Counted from the stretch's first letter, positions 7,974-16,497 are shown. The stretch: DNA of 56,844 bases from Candidatus Omnitrophota bacterium (GCA_023247275.1 JAHFGT010000004.1:1-56844), one strand, 5' to 3'. The notes: a model not told the origin generated them from the sequence alone. Program-made: numbers and translations.

Positions 7974-8689
7974 TCCTAATTTTCTTGGTGGCGCTGGTCT
8001 ACGCCTCGGTTGGGCACGGCGGAGCCTCTGGGTATTTGGCAACCATGTCCCTCTTGGCGTCTACGCCGACCGCCATGGCCTCCAGCGCGCTGCTGCTCAA
8101 TCTGCTAGTCGCCGGCACCGCCTGTCTGACATTCTGGCGGGCGGGCCACGGATCGTTTCAATTGCTCTGGCCGTTTATCGTCGGATCGATCCCCGGAGCC
8201 CTCATGGGTGGATGGCTTCCAGTTTCAGCAGGGACGTATGGATGGCTGCTAGCCGTGGCCTTGCTTGTCGCTGCCGGTCGCCTGTGTCTGCCGAGTATCC
8301 GGCATGGAGACGTGTTGGCGCGTCCTAGACTGTTCATCGCAGTGTTCGTTGGAGTCGGGATTGGCCTGCTCTCGGGTGTTGTCGGAGTCGGAGGCGGGAT
8401 TTTCCTAAGCCCATTGATGATGCTTCTGCGCTGGGCTGATCCGAAGCAGACCGCTGCAGCCTCTGCCGGGTTCATCGTGGTCAATTCGGCGGCCGGGCTG
8501 ATCGGCCGCGTCATGGCAGGACGGGTGGTGATGGGCCCACTGGTTCCGCTCGTCGTCGCAGCCTTCGTTGGTGGAGTGATCGGCTCCCGATTGGGGGCCA
8601 ACCACTTTTCTGGGTTATGGGTGCGCCGCCTGTTAGCGGTCGTCTTGGTGATCGCAGCGGGTAAATTGGTAGTCCTGAGCCATGGTTGA
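7952..8689 (+). CDS. TauE/SafE family membrane permease
   Basis: A 245-residue very hydrophobic protein with about eight membrane segments and the family pattern GHGGASGYLA near the N-terminus and its internal repeat GVVGVGGGIFLSPLMM in the middle. The family exports sulfite, sulfoacetate or other organic and inorganic anions. Its position inside a nitrite/Moco cluster and its overlap with the second PII pair suggest a PII-linked anion permease, perhaps for nitrite or sulfite; the substrate cannot be read from sequence. Confidence 0.85.
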   Translation: MSTVTLVILIFLVALVYASVGHGGASGYLATMSLLASTPTAMASSALLLNLLVAGTACLTFWRAGHGSFQLLWPFIVGSIPGALMGGWLPVSAGTYGWLLAVALLVAAGRLCLPSIRHGDVLARPRLFIAVFVGVGIGLLSGVVGVGGGIFLSPLMMLLRWADPKQTAAASAGFIVVNSAAGLIGRVMAGRVVMGPLVPLVVAAFVGGVIGSRLGANHFSGLWVRRLLAVVLVIAAGKLVVLSHG

Positions 8690-9005
8690 AATCATCGCGA
8701 TCATCCGTCGGAAGAAGGCCTCGGCTACGAAAGAAGAATTCGGACGTATCGGGTGCCTTGGGTATTCCATCTTTCCGGTGCTGGGTCGTGGACGGCAGCG
8801 CGGTCTTCGGGGAGCGCAAGGCACTGAGGGTCTGGCGTTTCTTCCCAAGGCGCTCTTCGATCTCATCGTCGCGGAGAGCCACACCCAGGAGACGATTGAG
8901 GCAATCATCCGGGCGAATCAGACCGGCGAATTCGGCGATGGGAAGATCTTCGTCATCGAGGTCGCCGAAGCCTATCGCATTTCAACAGGGGAGCGCGAGC
9001 CATGA
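8682..9005 (+). CDS. NifI2-like PII signal protein, second copy
   Basis: A 107-residue PII protein beginning MVEIIAIIRRKKA, with VLGRGRQRGLRG in the T-loop, then FLPKALFDLIV and NQTGEFGDGKIFVIEV. It lacks the long N-terminal extension of the copy at 1485. It overlaps the permease by eight bases and the next PII gene by ATGA. Confidence 0.87.
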   Translation: MVEIIAIIRRKKASATKEEFGRIGCLGYSIFPVLGRGRQRGLRGAQGTEGLAFLPKALFDLIVAESHTQETIEAIIRANQTGEFGDGKIFVIEVAEAYRISTGEREP

Positions 9006-9316
9006 AACTCATCAAAGCCGTCATTCGTCCGGAGAAAGAAACTGACGTGATTCAGGGGTTGGAGCAGGCTGGCCTGTCAGCCCTCACCAAGTGGGACGTG
9101 CTGGGCCGCGGTCGACAGAAGGGCATCCAGGTGGGCGCGGCGATCTATGGCGAACTGTCCAAACTGTGCCTCATGCTCGTTGTCAAGGACGATGAAGTCC
9201 AGAAAGCCGTCGACGCGATCCTGACATCCGGTAAGACCGGCCACCCTGGAGATGGGCGGATCTTTGTCAGCGAGGTCAAGGAAGCCTACACGATCCGCAC
9301 AGGAAAGGCTGACTAG
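9002..9316 (+). CDS. NifI1-like PII signal protein, second copy
   Basis: A 104-residue PII protein (MKLIKAVIRPEKE, GRGRQKGIQVG, GDGRIFVSEVKEAYTIRTG), closely similar to the copy at 4014. Coupled to the NifI2-like gene by ATGA. The pair directly precedes the nitrate transporter, which is therefore the likely target. The TAG stop is supplied by the left CTAG of a palindromic element. Confidence 0.88.
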   Translation: MKLIKAVIRPEKETDVIQGLEQAGLSALTKWDVLGRGRQKGIQVGAAIYGELSKLCLMLVVKDDEVQKAVDAILTSGKTGHPGDGRIFVSEVKEAYTIRTGKAD

Positions 9317-9420
9317 TGCTGTTCCAACTTGATGCACCTCAGGATCCGTTTGGGCAACAACCAACCGCTCCTGCCCAACCGGCCGGTTGACGCGTGGCGC
9401 AACAATTGGAACGGCACTAG
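9313..9420. repeat. CTAG-flanked palindromic element (MITE-like), copy 1
   Basis: The element starts CTAGTGCTGTTCCAACTTG and ends CAATTGGAACGGCACTAG, so the ends are inverted repeats of about 15 bases beginning with CTAG. The interior (for example GATCCGTTT and ACCGGCCGGTT) matches the copy at 27582-27690. It has no coding capacity. It occupies most of the gap between the PII gene and the transporter and supplies the PII stop codon. Confidence 0.8.
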
Positions 9421-9441
9421 GCTCACCATGGAGGACGCACA

Positions 9442-10674
9442 ATGCGACTGAAAGACTTTGCCAAGAGCGGTCATCCGCCAACCCTGTTCTCGGCGTTTTT
9501 GTACTTCGACGTCAGCTTCATGGTCTGGGTGCTCATCGGCGTGCTCGGCGTCCACATCGCAAGCCACTTCGGACTCACCGCAAGTCAGAAAGGTCTGCTC
9601 GTCGCTATTCCAATTCTGGGAGGCTCGTTAGTACGAATTCCCCTCGGGATCCTTGTCGATCGCATCGGCCCAAAACAGACCGGCATCCTGAGCCAACTCC
9701 TGGTGATGATTCCCTTGGTGTGGGCATGGTTGTTTGGACGTAGTCTCCATGAGCTCATGGCGCTCGGACTGTTGCTCGGGATCGCAGGAGGCAGCTTTGC
9801 GGTCGCACTCCCGCTCGCAAGCCGCTGGTATCCTCCGCAACACCAGGGATTGGCGATGGGCATCGCGGGTGCTGGCAACAGCGGCACGGTCCTGGCCGCG
9901 CTGTTGGCGCCTCGTCTGGCTGAGCGTATCGGCTGGCACGGCGTGTTTGGATTAGCCCTCATCCCCGTCGTGGTGACCCTGTTGCTCTACAGTCTGCTGG
10001 CAAAAGAGAGCCCATCCCAACCCGCTCCCAAACCGCTGCGAGACTATCTGGGTCTGTGCCGAGAGCGCGATACCTTGTGGTTCTGTCTGTTCTATGGTTT
10101 TACATTCGGCGGCTTCGTAGGCCTGGCGAGTTTCCTCGTCATCTTCTTCCATGACCAATATGGGCTGGCAAAGGTGATGGCCGGAAATTTCACAGCCTTG
10201 TGCGTTTTCGCGGGCAGCTTCCTGCGTCCGATCGGCGGGTATCTGGCCGACCGGTTCGGCGGCACGCGGATGTTGATCGCGTTGTTCGCCTGTGCCTCAG
10301 TCAGCCTCATCGCCGTCGGCACACTGCCTCCGTTGTGGCTGGTCACGACGCTGCTGTTTGTCGTGATGGCGATTCTGGGGATGGGTAACGGATCCGTGTT
10401 TCAATTGGTGCCGCAGCGCTTCCGGGAGGAGATCGGTGTTGCCACAGGCGTGGTGGGGGCGGCTGGAGGATTGGGAGGATTCCTGCTGCCTTCGTTCCTC
10501 GGGGTGTTGAAAGATCTGACCGGATCCTATGGGGCAGGGTTCTTCTGCTTCGGCCTTGCCGGGCTGGGATGTTTGGCGCTCCTGCGTCTGGTGCAGCGCG
10601 ACTGGTCCCACCACCTGCTAGAAAGCCAACGGCTGGCCCCGGCAGGGCCGGGATCGCCTATGGCGATCCCCTAG
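9442..10674 (+). CDS. narK: MFS nitrate/nitrite transporter (NarK/NrtP family)
   Basis: A 410-residue protein with about 12 membrane segments. It carries both nitrate-signature motifs of the nitrate-nitrite porter family, GIAGAGNSGT (about residue 139) and GVVGAAGGLGG (about residue 335), and RIPLGILVDRIG typical of MFS loop 2-3. Start ATG is preceded by GGAGG. It imports nitrate or exchanges nitrate and nitrite at the inner membrane. The last 24 or so residues, rich in P, G and A, are encoded by a large inverted repeat (10606-10686), so the C-terminus has probably been altered. Confidence 0.9.
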   Translation: MRLKDFAKSGHPPTLFSAFLYFDVSFMVWVLIGVLGVHIASHFGLTASQKGLLVAIPILGGSLVRIPLGILVDRIGPKQTGILSQLLVMIPLVWAWLFGRSLHELMALGLLLGIAGGSFAVALPLASRWYPPQHQGLAMGIAGAGNSGTVLAALLAPRLAERIGWHGVFGLALIPVVVTLLLYSLLAKESPSQPAPKPLRDYLGLCRERDTLWFCLFYGFTFGGFVGLASFLVIFFHDQYGLAKVMAGNFTALCVFAGSFLRPIGGYLADRFGGTRMLIALFACASVSLIAVGTLPPLWLVTTLLFVVMAILGMGNGSVFQLVPQRFREEIGVATGVVGAAGGLGGFLLPSFLGVLKDLTGSYGAGFFCFGLAGLGCLALLRLVQRDWSHHLLESQRLAPAGPGSPMAIP

Positions 10675-10686
10675 CAGGTGGTGGGA
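10606..10686. repeat. nested palindrome over the narK 3' end
   Basis: Perfect 16-base arms (10606-10621 and 10671-10686) enclose two further hairpins, one of them GGGATCGCC-TAT-GGCGATCCC. A GGCGCCACCCCACC segment at about 10728-10741 can pair imperfectly with the right arm. There is no T-run, so it looks like a REP-type element rather than a plain terminator. Bases 10687-10822 show no clear gene. Confidence 0.65.
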
Positions 10687-10822
10687 TGGCGCCTCTCTTG
10701 GTTGAGCCGGACGATCGACGCGCTGCGGGCGCCACCCCACCTTGCATGGTCAGCCCGTCCTGGCGATGACTAGCCGCGGGGCCGGGGAATCCCGCGAGGA
10801 GCTGTGCCTGTGTGCGAGAAAC

Positions 10823-12211
10823 ATGATCTCACGAGCAGATTGTCTGGTGGCCATGGTGGTCTGGCTGGGAGTTGCGGCGGCTGCAGAAGTGTCGCACGCT
10901 GCGGAGCGCGCGGCTGACAACGATTCCAGGAATCTGTTGACGTGGATGGATCAGACGCTCGACCAACTCGGCACACCACTGTCATTCGCAGATGGCCATC
11001 TCACGGTCAACACAGGTGGGGAGTTCCGCTATCGGCTTGAGCTGCGGGATGACTTTACCTTCAACGACTCGTCGTATGAAGATGATGCCATCCACCTATT
11101 GCGCACGCGGCTGCACGTTGACGTGAGCGCCGGACCACACGTTCGAGCATTCGTCCAGGGCCAGGATGCGGAGAGTGTTGCCAGCAGTGGCCTCAACCGC
11201 ACCAATGGATTCATCGACCGGCTGGATCTGCGACAGCTCTTTGTGGAGTTGACCAGCCCGATGGGGGCGTTTCCCGCCACCTTCAAGGTCGGCCGGCAGG
11301 AGCTGGTGTATGGCGAGCAGCGGTTCGTTGGGGCCTTCGATTGGTCCAACGTCACCCGCGTCTTTGACGCGGTCAAGGCGAGCTGGACGCCGACCACATG
11401 GGCACAGATCGACGGCTGGTTCAGCCAGGTGGTGCTCATCGATCGGGTCAGGCCAGACAGCGCCGACCACGGGGACGACTTCTACGGACTCTATACTTCG
11501 CTCAAGCCGCTCAAGAACCATGTCCTGGACACCTTCCTCTTCATCCGACATGACCGGGACAACGAGCTGCGCGGGGAGATCGCCAGCCATCGCGGCCAGC
11601 TCAAGGAGTACACGCTGGGAAACCGGTTCCGCGGCAAACGCGCCAATGTGGACTACGGTCTTGAGTGGGCCTGGCAGTTCGGTTCTCGCGCCCATGAAGA
11701 CATCGCGGCGTGGGCGTGGCACAACGAACTAGGCTATACGTTCGCGGATATTCCGTGGAGTCCCCGCATCGGGATGGAATACAACCACGGCTCAGGTGAT
11801 GACAACACGAGCGATGGCCAGGTGAGCAACTTCGACAATCTGTTTCCGACGAACCATCTGCACTACGGCTACATCGATTTCGCCAGCCTGCGCAATCTGG
11901 ATCATCTTGAAGCGAATCTCACCGTCAAGCCGACGAAACCGTTCACGCTCATCGGTAAATATCACGGGTTCTTCCTGGACACGAACAAGAGCGCCTGGTT
12001 CAACGCTGGCCAGAGCGTGATCCGAACCGCGGGGGTGAGCGCGAGCCAGACGCTCGGCCAGGAGGTGGACCTGTTGGCGAAGTGTCAGGTGAGCCAACAT
12101 GTTGATACCGTGATGGGGTACGCACATTTCCATGCCGGCGCGTTTGTGCGGGATACCGGCCCAAGCGATGACGCGAACTTCTTCTACTGGCAGACCACGG
12201 TGAAGTTTTGA
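10823..12211 (+). CDS. outer-membrane beta-barrel porin, alginate-export-like
   Basis: A 462-residue protein from ATG 10823, which gives a clean signal peptide ending near SHAAE. The rest is rich in alternating polar/aromatic strands (FRYRLELRDDF, LHVDVSA, FKVGRQELVYG, ending FFYWQTTVKF with terminal phenylalanine), as in AlgE-type 18-strand porins. In this family the substrate is often an anion or anionic polymer. Its place between the nitrate transporter and nitrate reductase suggests an outer-membrane channel for nitrate; this is inference from context. ATGs at 10742 and 10769 would add a non-signal extension written in repeat DNA. Confidence 0.75.
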   Translation: MISRADCLVAMVVWLGVAAAAEVSHAAERAADNDSRNLLTWMDQTLDQLGTPLSFADGHLTVNTGGEFRYRLELRDDFTFNDSSYEDDAIHLLRTRLHVDVSAGPHVRAFVQGQDAESVASSGLNRTNGFIDRLDLRQLFVELTSPMGAFPATFKVGRQELVYGEQRFVGAFDWSNVTRVFDAVKASWTPTTWAQIDGWFSQVVLIDRVRPDSADHGDDFYGLYTSLKPLKNHVLDTFLFIRHDRDNELRGEIASHRGQLKEYTLGNRFRGKRANVDYGLEWAWQFGSRAHEDIAAWAWHNELGYTFADIPWSPRIGMEYNHGSGDDNTSDGQVSNFDNLFPTNHLHYGYIDFASLRNLDHLEANLTVKPTKPFTLIGKYHGFFLDTNKSAWFNAGQSVIRTAGVSASQTLGQEVDLLAKCQVSQHVDTVMGYAHFHAGAFVRDTGPSDDANFFYWQTTVKF

Positions 12212-12226
12212 TGAGCCCAGAGCGGC

Positions 12227-12290
12227 CCTTCGACTCCGCTCAGGGTGCTCGTCCTGAGCTCGTCGAAGGACGAGCGAAGCGAGTCGAACC
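12227..12290 (+). repeat. GAGTCGAACC-ended palindromic element, copy 2
   Basis: The best-preserved copy: CTTCGACTCCGCTCAGG pairs with CCTGAGCTCGTCGAAGG, a second hairpin uses GCTCGTCC/GGACGAGC, and the element ends GCGAGTCGAACC at 12290. It lies between porin and nitrate reductase, and is open in the reading frame of the latter. Confidence 0.75.
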
Positions 12291-12300
12291 ACGAATCGTC

Positions 12301-14466
12301 ATGCAGGTCGTCCAGGAGACCGGCGACATCGTCGAGACGCCGCTCACCGAGGATGATCTGAAGCTCACCTGGAATAAATCGGTATGCCCTTACTGCGGGG
12401 TGGGCTGCGGGGTGCTGGTCGGACACCAGGACGGGCGCGTCCGAAAGGTCCGCGGCGATCCGAACCATCCAGCGAACTTCGGGCTGCTGTGCGGTAAGGG
12501 CGCGACGCTGCCGCAGATGGTGCAGACGCCGGACCGCCTCGCGCACCCGATGATGCGCGCTACACGCGAGAGCGACCTGCAACGGACATCGTGGGACGCA
12601 GCCCTTGAGCGGATCGCGGCCCAGTGGCGCCGGATCATCCAGGACCATGGGCCGGATGCGGTGGCGTTCTACATCTCCGGCCAATTGCTGACCGAAGATT
12701 ACTATGTGGTCAATAAGTTGGCGAAAGGGTTCCTGGGCACGAACAACGTCGATTCCAACTCTCGCTTGTGCATGGCCTCGGCGGTGTCCGGCTATGTCAC
12801 GTCGCTCGGAGCCGATGCGCCGCCCGGTTGCTACGCCGACATCGAACTGGCCGACGGCTTCCTCTTGATCGGCACCAACACCGCCGCCTGCCATCCAGTC
12901 ACCTTTGAGCGAATCCGCCGGCGGAAGCTGGCGGCGCCAACACGGGTCAAGGTGATCGTCGCAGACCCTCGACAGACCCGCACAGCAGAGATCGCGGATC
13001 TGTACCTGCCGATTCAGCCGGGTACCGACGTAGCCCTCCTGAACGGCATGCTCCACGTATTGGCGCAGGCGAACCTCCTCGATGCGCAGTTCATTCATCG
13101 GCACACGACCGGTTGGGACGTCCTCCAACAGGTGATCGAACGTTATCCGCCGGATCGTGCAGCAGCTCTCTGCGGCATTGAGCCCGACCAGATCCGTGAA
13201 GCCGCGACACTGTTTGGACAAGCCCGCGCCGCGATGAGCTTTTGGTCTATGGGCCTCAACCAATCCACGCACGGCACGGCGAAGAATAACTGCGTCATCA
13301 ACCTGCACCTGGCGACAGGACAGATTGGTCGCCCTGGGACTGGGCCGTTCTCGCTCACCGGTCAACCGAATGCGATGGGGGGGCGCGAGACAGGCGGGTT
13401 GGCGCATCTATTGCCAGGTCACCGGCTCGTGGTGAAGGAGCAGGATCGCCGAGCGGTTGAAGGGCTGTGGGGTGTGCCTGAAGGACGGATCAATCCAAAA
13501 CCCGGTCTGACAGCGGTCGAGCTGTTCAAGGCGCTCGCAGAGGGCCGGGTCAAGAGCGTGTGGATTCTCTGCACCAACCCGATGGTCTCCATGCCGAATC
13601 TGGCCCTTGCCAGGCAGGCGCTGGCCAAGGCAGCGCTCGTCATCGTGAATGACATCTATCATCCCACAGAGACCACGCAGCTGGCCGATCTCGTTCTCCC
13701 AGCGGCCCAGTGGTCAGAACGAGATGGGACGCTGACGAACTCTGAACGGTGCATCTCATATGTCGAACAAGCGATTGATCCGCCAGAAGAGGCGCTGCCA
13801 GATTGGCAGATCATCTGCCGGTTTGCCCAGGCGATGGGGCTGGGATCCGCGTTTGCGTTTCGCACGGCGGAAGAGGTCTACGAGGAGTACAAACGCCTGA
13901 CGCATGGGCAAGACCTTGACGTTGGCGGCGTGACGTACGAGCGGTTGAAACGCGGATCACTCCAATGGCCCTGTCCAACCCCGTCCCATCGCTCGACGAT
14001 GCGCAGGTTCACCAATGGCGTCTTCGCCCACCCGGATGGCAAAGCCCGCTTCCTATCGCATGACTACGAAGCACCAGCCGAGACACCTGACGAACAGTTT
14101 CCCCTGATCCTGACGACGGGCCGGGTGAGGGATCAGTGGCACACGATGACGCGGACAGGCAAGATTCCTGTGCTCATGAAGAAGGAGCCCGAGTCGTTCA
14201 TCGAACTGAATCCGGCTGATGCCGCCCGATTCAGCATCAGCGATGGCGAACTGGTGACCGTGCGTTCCCGACGAGGCGCAGCCAGCGCCATGTGCCGACT
14301 CACGCAGTCGATCAAACCCGGCACGTGTTTTATGCCGTTTCACTGGGGAAGCCTTCGAGGCGCAGCGGTCGTCAACGAGACGACCCTCGAGGCGTTCGAC
14401 CCCGTGTCCAAGCAGCCAGAGCTCAAGTTCTGCGCAGTCAGCGTCGAAAAGGCCACCAACCAATGA
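12301..14466 (+). CDS. nasA: assimilatory nitrate reductase, catalytic subunit
   Basis: A 721-residue molybdopterin oxidoreductase of the DMSO-reductase superfamily. An N-terminal [4Fe-4S] site is formed by C29, C32, C36 and C64 (CPYCGVGC ... LLCGKG). SRLCMAS carries C157 as likely Mo ligand; no selenocysteine is used. The C-terminal MGD-binding domain starts near FPLILTTGR. It reduces nitrate to nitrite in the cytoplasm, feeding NirA. Formate dehydrogenase is the nearest alternative, but the neighbours and Cys ligand fit nitrate reductase. The frame is open back to ATG 12211; that start would translate a palindromic repeat as a 30-residue leader, so ATG 12301 is chosen, without a good ribosome site. 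No electron-transfer subunit is present, so ferredoxin or flavodoxin is the likely donor. Confidence 0.85.
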   Translation: MQVVQETGDIVETPLTEDDLKLTWNKSVCPYCGVGCGVLVGHQDGRVRKVRGDPNHPANFGLLCGKGATLPQMVQTPDRLAHPMMRATRESDLQRTSWDAALERIAAQWRRIIQDHGPDAVAFYISGQLLTEDYYVVNKLAKGFLGTNNVDSNSRLCMASAVSGYVTSLGADAPPGCYADIELADGFLLIGTNTAACHPVTFERIRRRKLAAPTRVKVIVADPRQTRTAEIADLYLPIQPGTDVALLNGMLHVLAQANLLDAQFIHRHTTGWDVLQQVIERYPPDRAAALCGIEPDQIREAATLFGQARAAMSFWSMGLNQSTHGTAKNNCVINLHLATGQIGRPGTGPFSLTGQPNAMGGRETGGLAHLLPGHRLVVKEQDRRAVEGLWGVPEGRINPKPGLTAVELFKALAEGRVKSVWILCTNPMVSMPNLALARQALAKAALVIVNDIYHPTETTQLADLVLPAAQWSERDGTLTNSERCISYVEQAIDPPEEALPDWQIICRFAQAMGLGSAFAFRTAEEVYEEYKRLTHGQDLDVGGVTYERLKRGSLQWPCPTPSHRSTMRRFTNGVFAHPDGKARFLSHDYEAPAETPDEQFPLILTTGRVRDQWHTMTRTGKIPVLMKKEPESFIELNPADAARFSISDGELVTVRSRRGAASAMCRLTQSIKPGTCFMPFHWGSLRGAAVVNETTLEAFDPVSKQPELKFCAVSVEKATNQ

Positions 14467-14467
14467 T

Positions 14468-14536
14468 CCTTCGACGCACCCTGTTTTGGCGGGGCTTGCT
14501 CAGGATCATGGTGAGCGAGCAGAAGCGAGTCGAACC
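14468..14536 (+). repeat. GAGTCGAACC-ended palindromic element, copy 3
   Basis: Begins CCTTCGACGCACC right after the nitrate reductase stop, contains GCTCAGGATCATGGTGAGCGA and ends GAAGCGAGTCGAACC, immediately followed by the moaA ATG. It fills the whole intergenic gap. Confidence 0.65.
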
Positions 14537-15517
14537 ATGATCGACCAGTTCGGACGCAGCATCACCTACCTGCGCATTTCAGTGATCGATAAGTGCAACC
14601 TGCGCTGTCTCTACTGCATGCCAAACGGCTACGTTAGCAAGAGTCGCGTCAGCGAGGTGTTGACGGACGATGAGCTGGTCGAGCTCGCCATGATCTTCGC
14701 GGAGCTGGGCGTCACCAAGGTCCGTCTGACCGGCGGCGAGCCGCTGCTTCGGCCTGGACTGGTGGAGATGGTCGGTCGGCTTGCCGCCATCCCCGGCCTC
14801 ACGCAGCTGGCGATGTCCACAAACGGTGTGTTGCTCAAGCGCCATGCCCGAGCCCTCAAAGACGCGGGGCTGCAGCGGATCAACGTGAGCCTGGATACGC
14901 TCTCACGTGAGAAATTTGCCAGCATCACCGGGATGGATCAATGGCAGATGGTAGTCGATGGCATCGTGGAGGCGAAAGCCGCCGGTCTCGAACCTGTGAA
15001 AGTCAACGCCGTCCTCATGAAGGGCGTCAACGACGACGAGATCCTGACCCTTGTCGCGTTTGCCATTGAACAGGAGCTGGAGCTGCGTTTCATTGAGTGG
15101 ATGCCGACGAATCCTCTCGTGGATTGTCAGCGGGAAGACAAGTTCCTCAGCAACGAGGCAGCGCGAGCGCTCATTGAACGGCAGTACCGCTTGATCCCTG
15201 ATGATTCGGATCCGCACTCACCAGCGAAGCGTTTCCTTATCGACGACACCGGCGCGCGAGTTGGGTTCATCAATCCGCTCTCCAATGTCTTCTGCGCCAT
15301 GTGCAACCGCGTTCGCCTGAAAGCGAATGGCCGGATCAAAACCTGCCTCCACGGCAAGGAAGAGCTGGACCTTAAGACGATGTTGCGCACCGGCATGCCG
15401 CCCAACGAGATCAAGGAGCAGATCGCTACCAGGGTCTTCCTCCGTCCCGAGCAACACTTCCTCAACCGTCCAGAGGTTACGCATCACGATTTCGTCATGA
15501 CGCAGGTCGGTGGCTAA
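14537..15517 (+). CDS. moaA: GTP 3',8-cyclase MoaA
   Basis: A 326-residue radical SAM enzyme with CNLRCLYC (C20, C24, C27) for the first [4Fe-4S] cluster, the TGGEPLLR motif, a C-terminal FCAMCNRVRL ... KTC second cluster, and the terminal GG typical of MoaA. It performs the first step from GTP towards cPMP, with MoaC. ATG 14537 is chosen because the upstream extension is repeat DNA. It closes the nitrate/Moco run; all Moco steps except MoaD loading are covered in the window. Confidence 0.94.
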   Translation: MIDQFGRSITYLRISVIDKCNLRCLYCMPNGYVSKSRVSEVLTDDELVELAMIFAELGVTKVRLTGGEPLLRPGLVEMVGRLAAIPGLTQLAMSTNGVLLKRHARALKDAGLQRINVSLDTLSREKFASITGMDQWQMVVDGIVEAKAAGLEPVKVNAVLMKGVNDDEILTLVAFAIEQELELRFIEWMPTNPLVDCQREDKFLSNEAARALIERQYRLIPDDSDPHSPAKRFLIDDTGARVGFINPLSNVFCAMCNRVRLKANGRIKTCLHGKEELDLKTMLRTGMPPNEIKEQIATRVFLRPEQHFLNRPEVTHHDFVMTQVGG

Positions 15518-15626
15518 CGGCAGTGACCGTGACCGACAACCTCCAAGCGACCCGGCGGCGCTTGGAATGGCGACGGGAGAGACTTGGGCTGAATGCGGAA
15601 CGGGCAGGATCAGGCCACAGCGATCG

Positions 15627-16098
15627 TCAGCGCCAGAGTTGCCGATCCAGGCTCCGGTACTGGAGGGCTTCGGCGATATGTTTAGGCTGAATGCGCTGGC
15701 TCTCAGCTAGATCAGCAATCGTCCTTGAGATTTTCAGAATCTTTGTGTAAGAGCGCGCCGATAGCGCCAGCTCGTGCATGGCCGACTTCAGTAATCTCGC
15801 CGCCTCGGACGTCACCTCGCAGTACGTCTTCAATTCCTTCGAGCTCAACTGCGCGTTCGCGTGCTTCTGACCCCGCTTGTGACACCACTGCTGTGCTTTG
15901 ATGACCCTGGCCCGGATCTGGGACGACGTTTCTCCGCTCGGCGCGTGGGTCAGCGCGTCGAATGGCACGGCGGGGACGTCCACATGGAGGTCGATCCGAT
16001 CCAGCAGGGGACCGGAAATTCTCGAGCGGTAGCGCTGAATTTGCGTGGAGCTGCACCGGCACCGCCGATGGGGATCGGTGAGCCACCCGTCGGGGCAG
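15627..16098 (-). pseudogene. 3' fragment of comM (duplicated)
   Basis: On the minus strand this reads the last third of ComM, from CPDGWLTDPHRR to YRSLDRQLWR. It lacks the whole N-terminal part and the ATPase motifs. Bases 15705-16097 are identical by eye to 18327-18719 in full comM, while the 3'-most segment (15627-15704) is diverged but still good ComM. It may be the original comM end, displaced when the island at 16100-18250 entered. Confidence 0.85.
15705..16097. repeat. 393-bp direct repeat within comM, copy A
   Basis: Same sequence and orientation as 18327-18719, offset 2,622 bases. The match begins at AGCTAGATCAGC and stops after GTCGGGGCA. Such a pair can recombine and would then delete the toxin-antitoxin island between. 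Confidence 0.85.
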
Positions 16099-16150
16099 CC
16101 CTGCAGTACAGAATACAGAATTTCTCCTCGACAACCGTCTGTAGGCATTG

Positions 16151-16398
16151 ACGCTTGAAATCAACCGCCTCTTGCATCATCCTGCGTATCCGAAGGAGCC
16201 ACAAACCTTCGGCGAGCGCATCCGCAAGGCGCGGATGGACAAAGGATTGCTAATCAGGGAACTCGCTGCCCTCGTCGGCGTGACTGCGGACACCGCGCGA
16301 TCGACTGGGAGCTGCGAGGTGTGAAGCCAATGGGGAGGAGCCTGAGACGGCTTCAAGAGGCGCTTGAGGGAATCGCGTCTACGGTGGAGGGGCCATAG
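16151..16398 (+). pseudogene. XRE-type helix-turn-helix pseudogene
   Basis: The frame starting ACGCTTGAAATC reads TLEINRLLHHPAYP, then FGERIRKARMDKG and ELAALVGVT, a standard XRE HTH, and then stops. A one-base shift near 16300 restores DWELRGVKP and GRSLRRLQEAL to the TAG at 16396. There is no clean start. It is probably what is left of a regulator from a mobile element. Confidence 0.65.
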
Positions 16399-16405
16399 GA
16401 AATCT

Positions 16406-16455
16406 TTGTAGTCGGTCTGTCGATATGGTAGTATATGTACAGAAAAGCGTACGTA
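16406..16455 (+). promoter_or_regulatory. promoter and possible operator of the yefM-relE pair
   Basis: TTGTAG (16406-16411), 17 bases, TAGTAT (16429-16434). An imperfect inverted repeat TATGTAC-N8-GTACGTA (16434-16455) overlaps the start region and may be the antitoxin's binding site. Confidence 0.5.
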
Positions 16456-16497
16456 TCACGTTCCGGACAGTGAATCTCAAGAAGGGAGGGTGGTTTC

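Noticed and set aside
1485-9316. PII genes as part of a nitrogenase operon
   Set aside because: No nifH, nifD or nifK in the window; neighbours are nitrate, nitrite and Moco genes.
12184-13407. A 407-codon open frame on the minus strand over the nitrate reductase
   Set aside because: Shadow of a well-recognised gene in GC-rich DNA.
12301-14466. Formate dehydrogenase instead of nitrate reductase
   Set aside because: Cysteine ligand without the usual formate dehydrogenase subunits, and a full nitrate/nitrite context.
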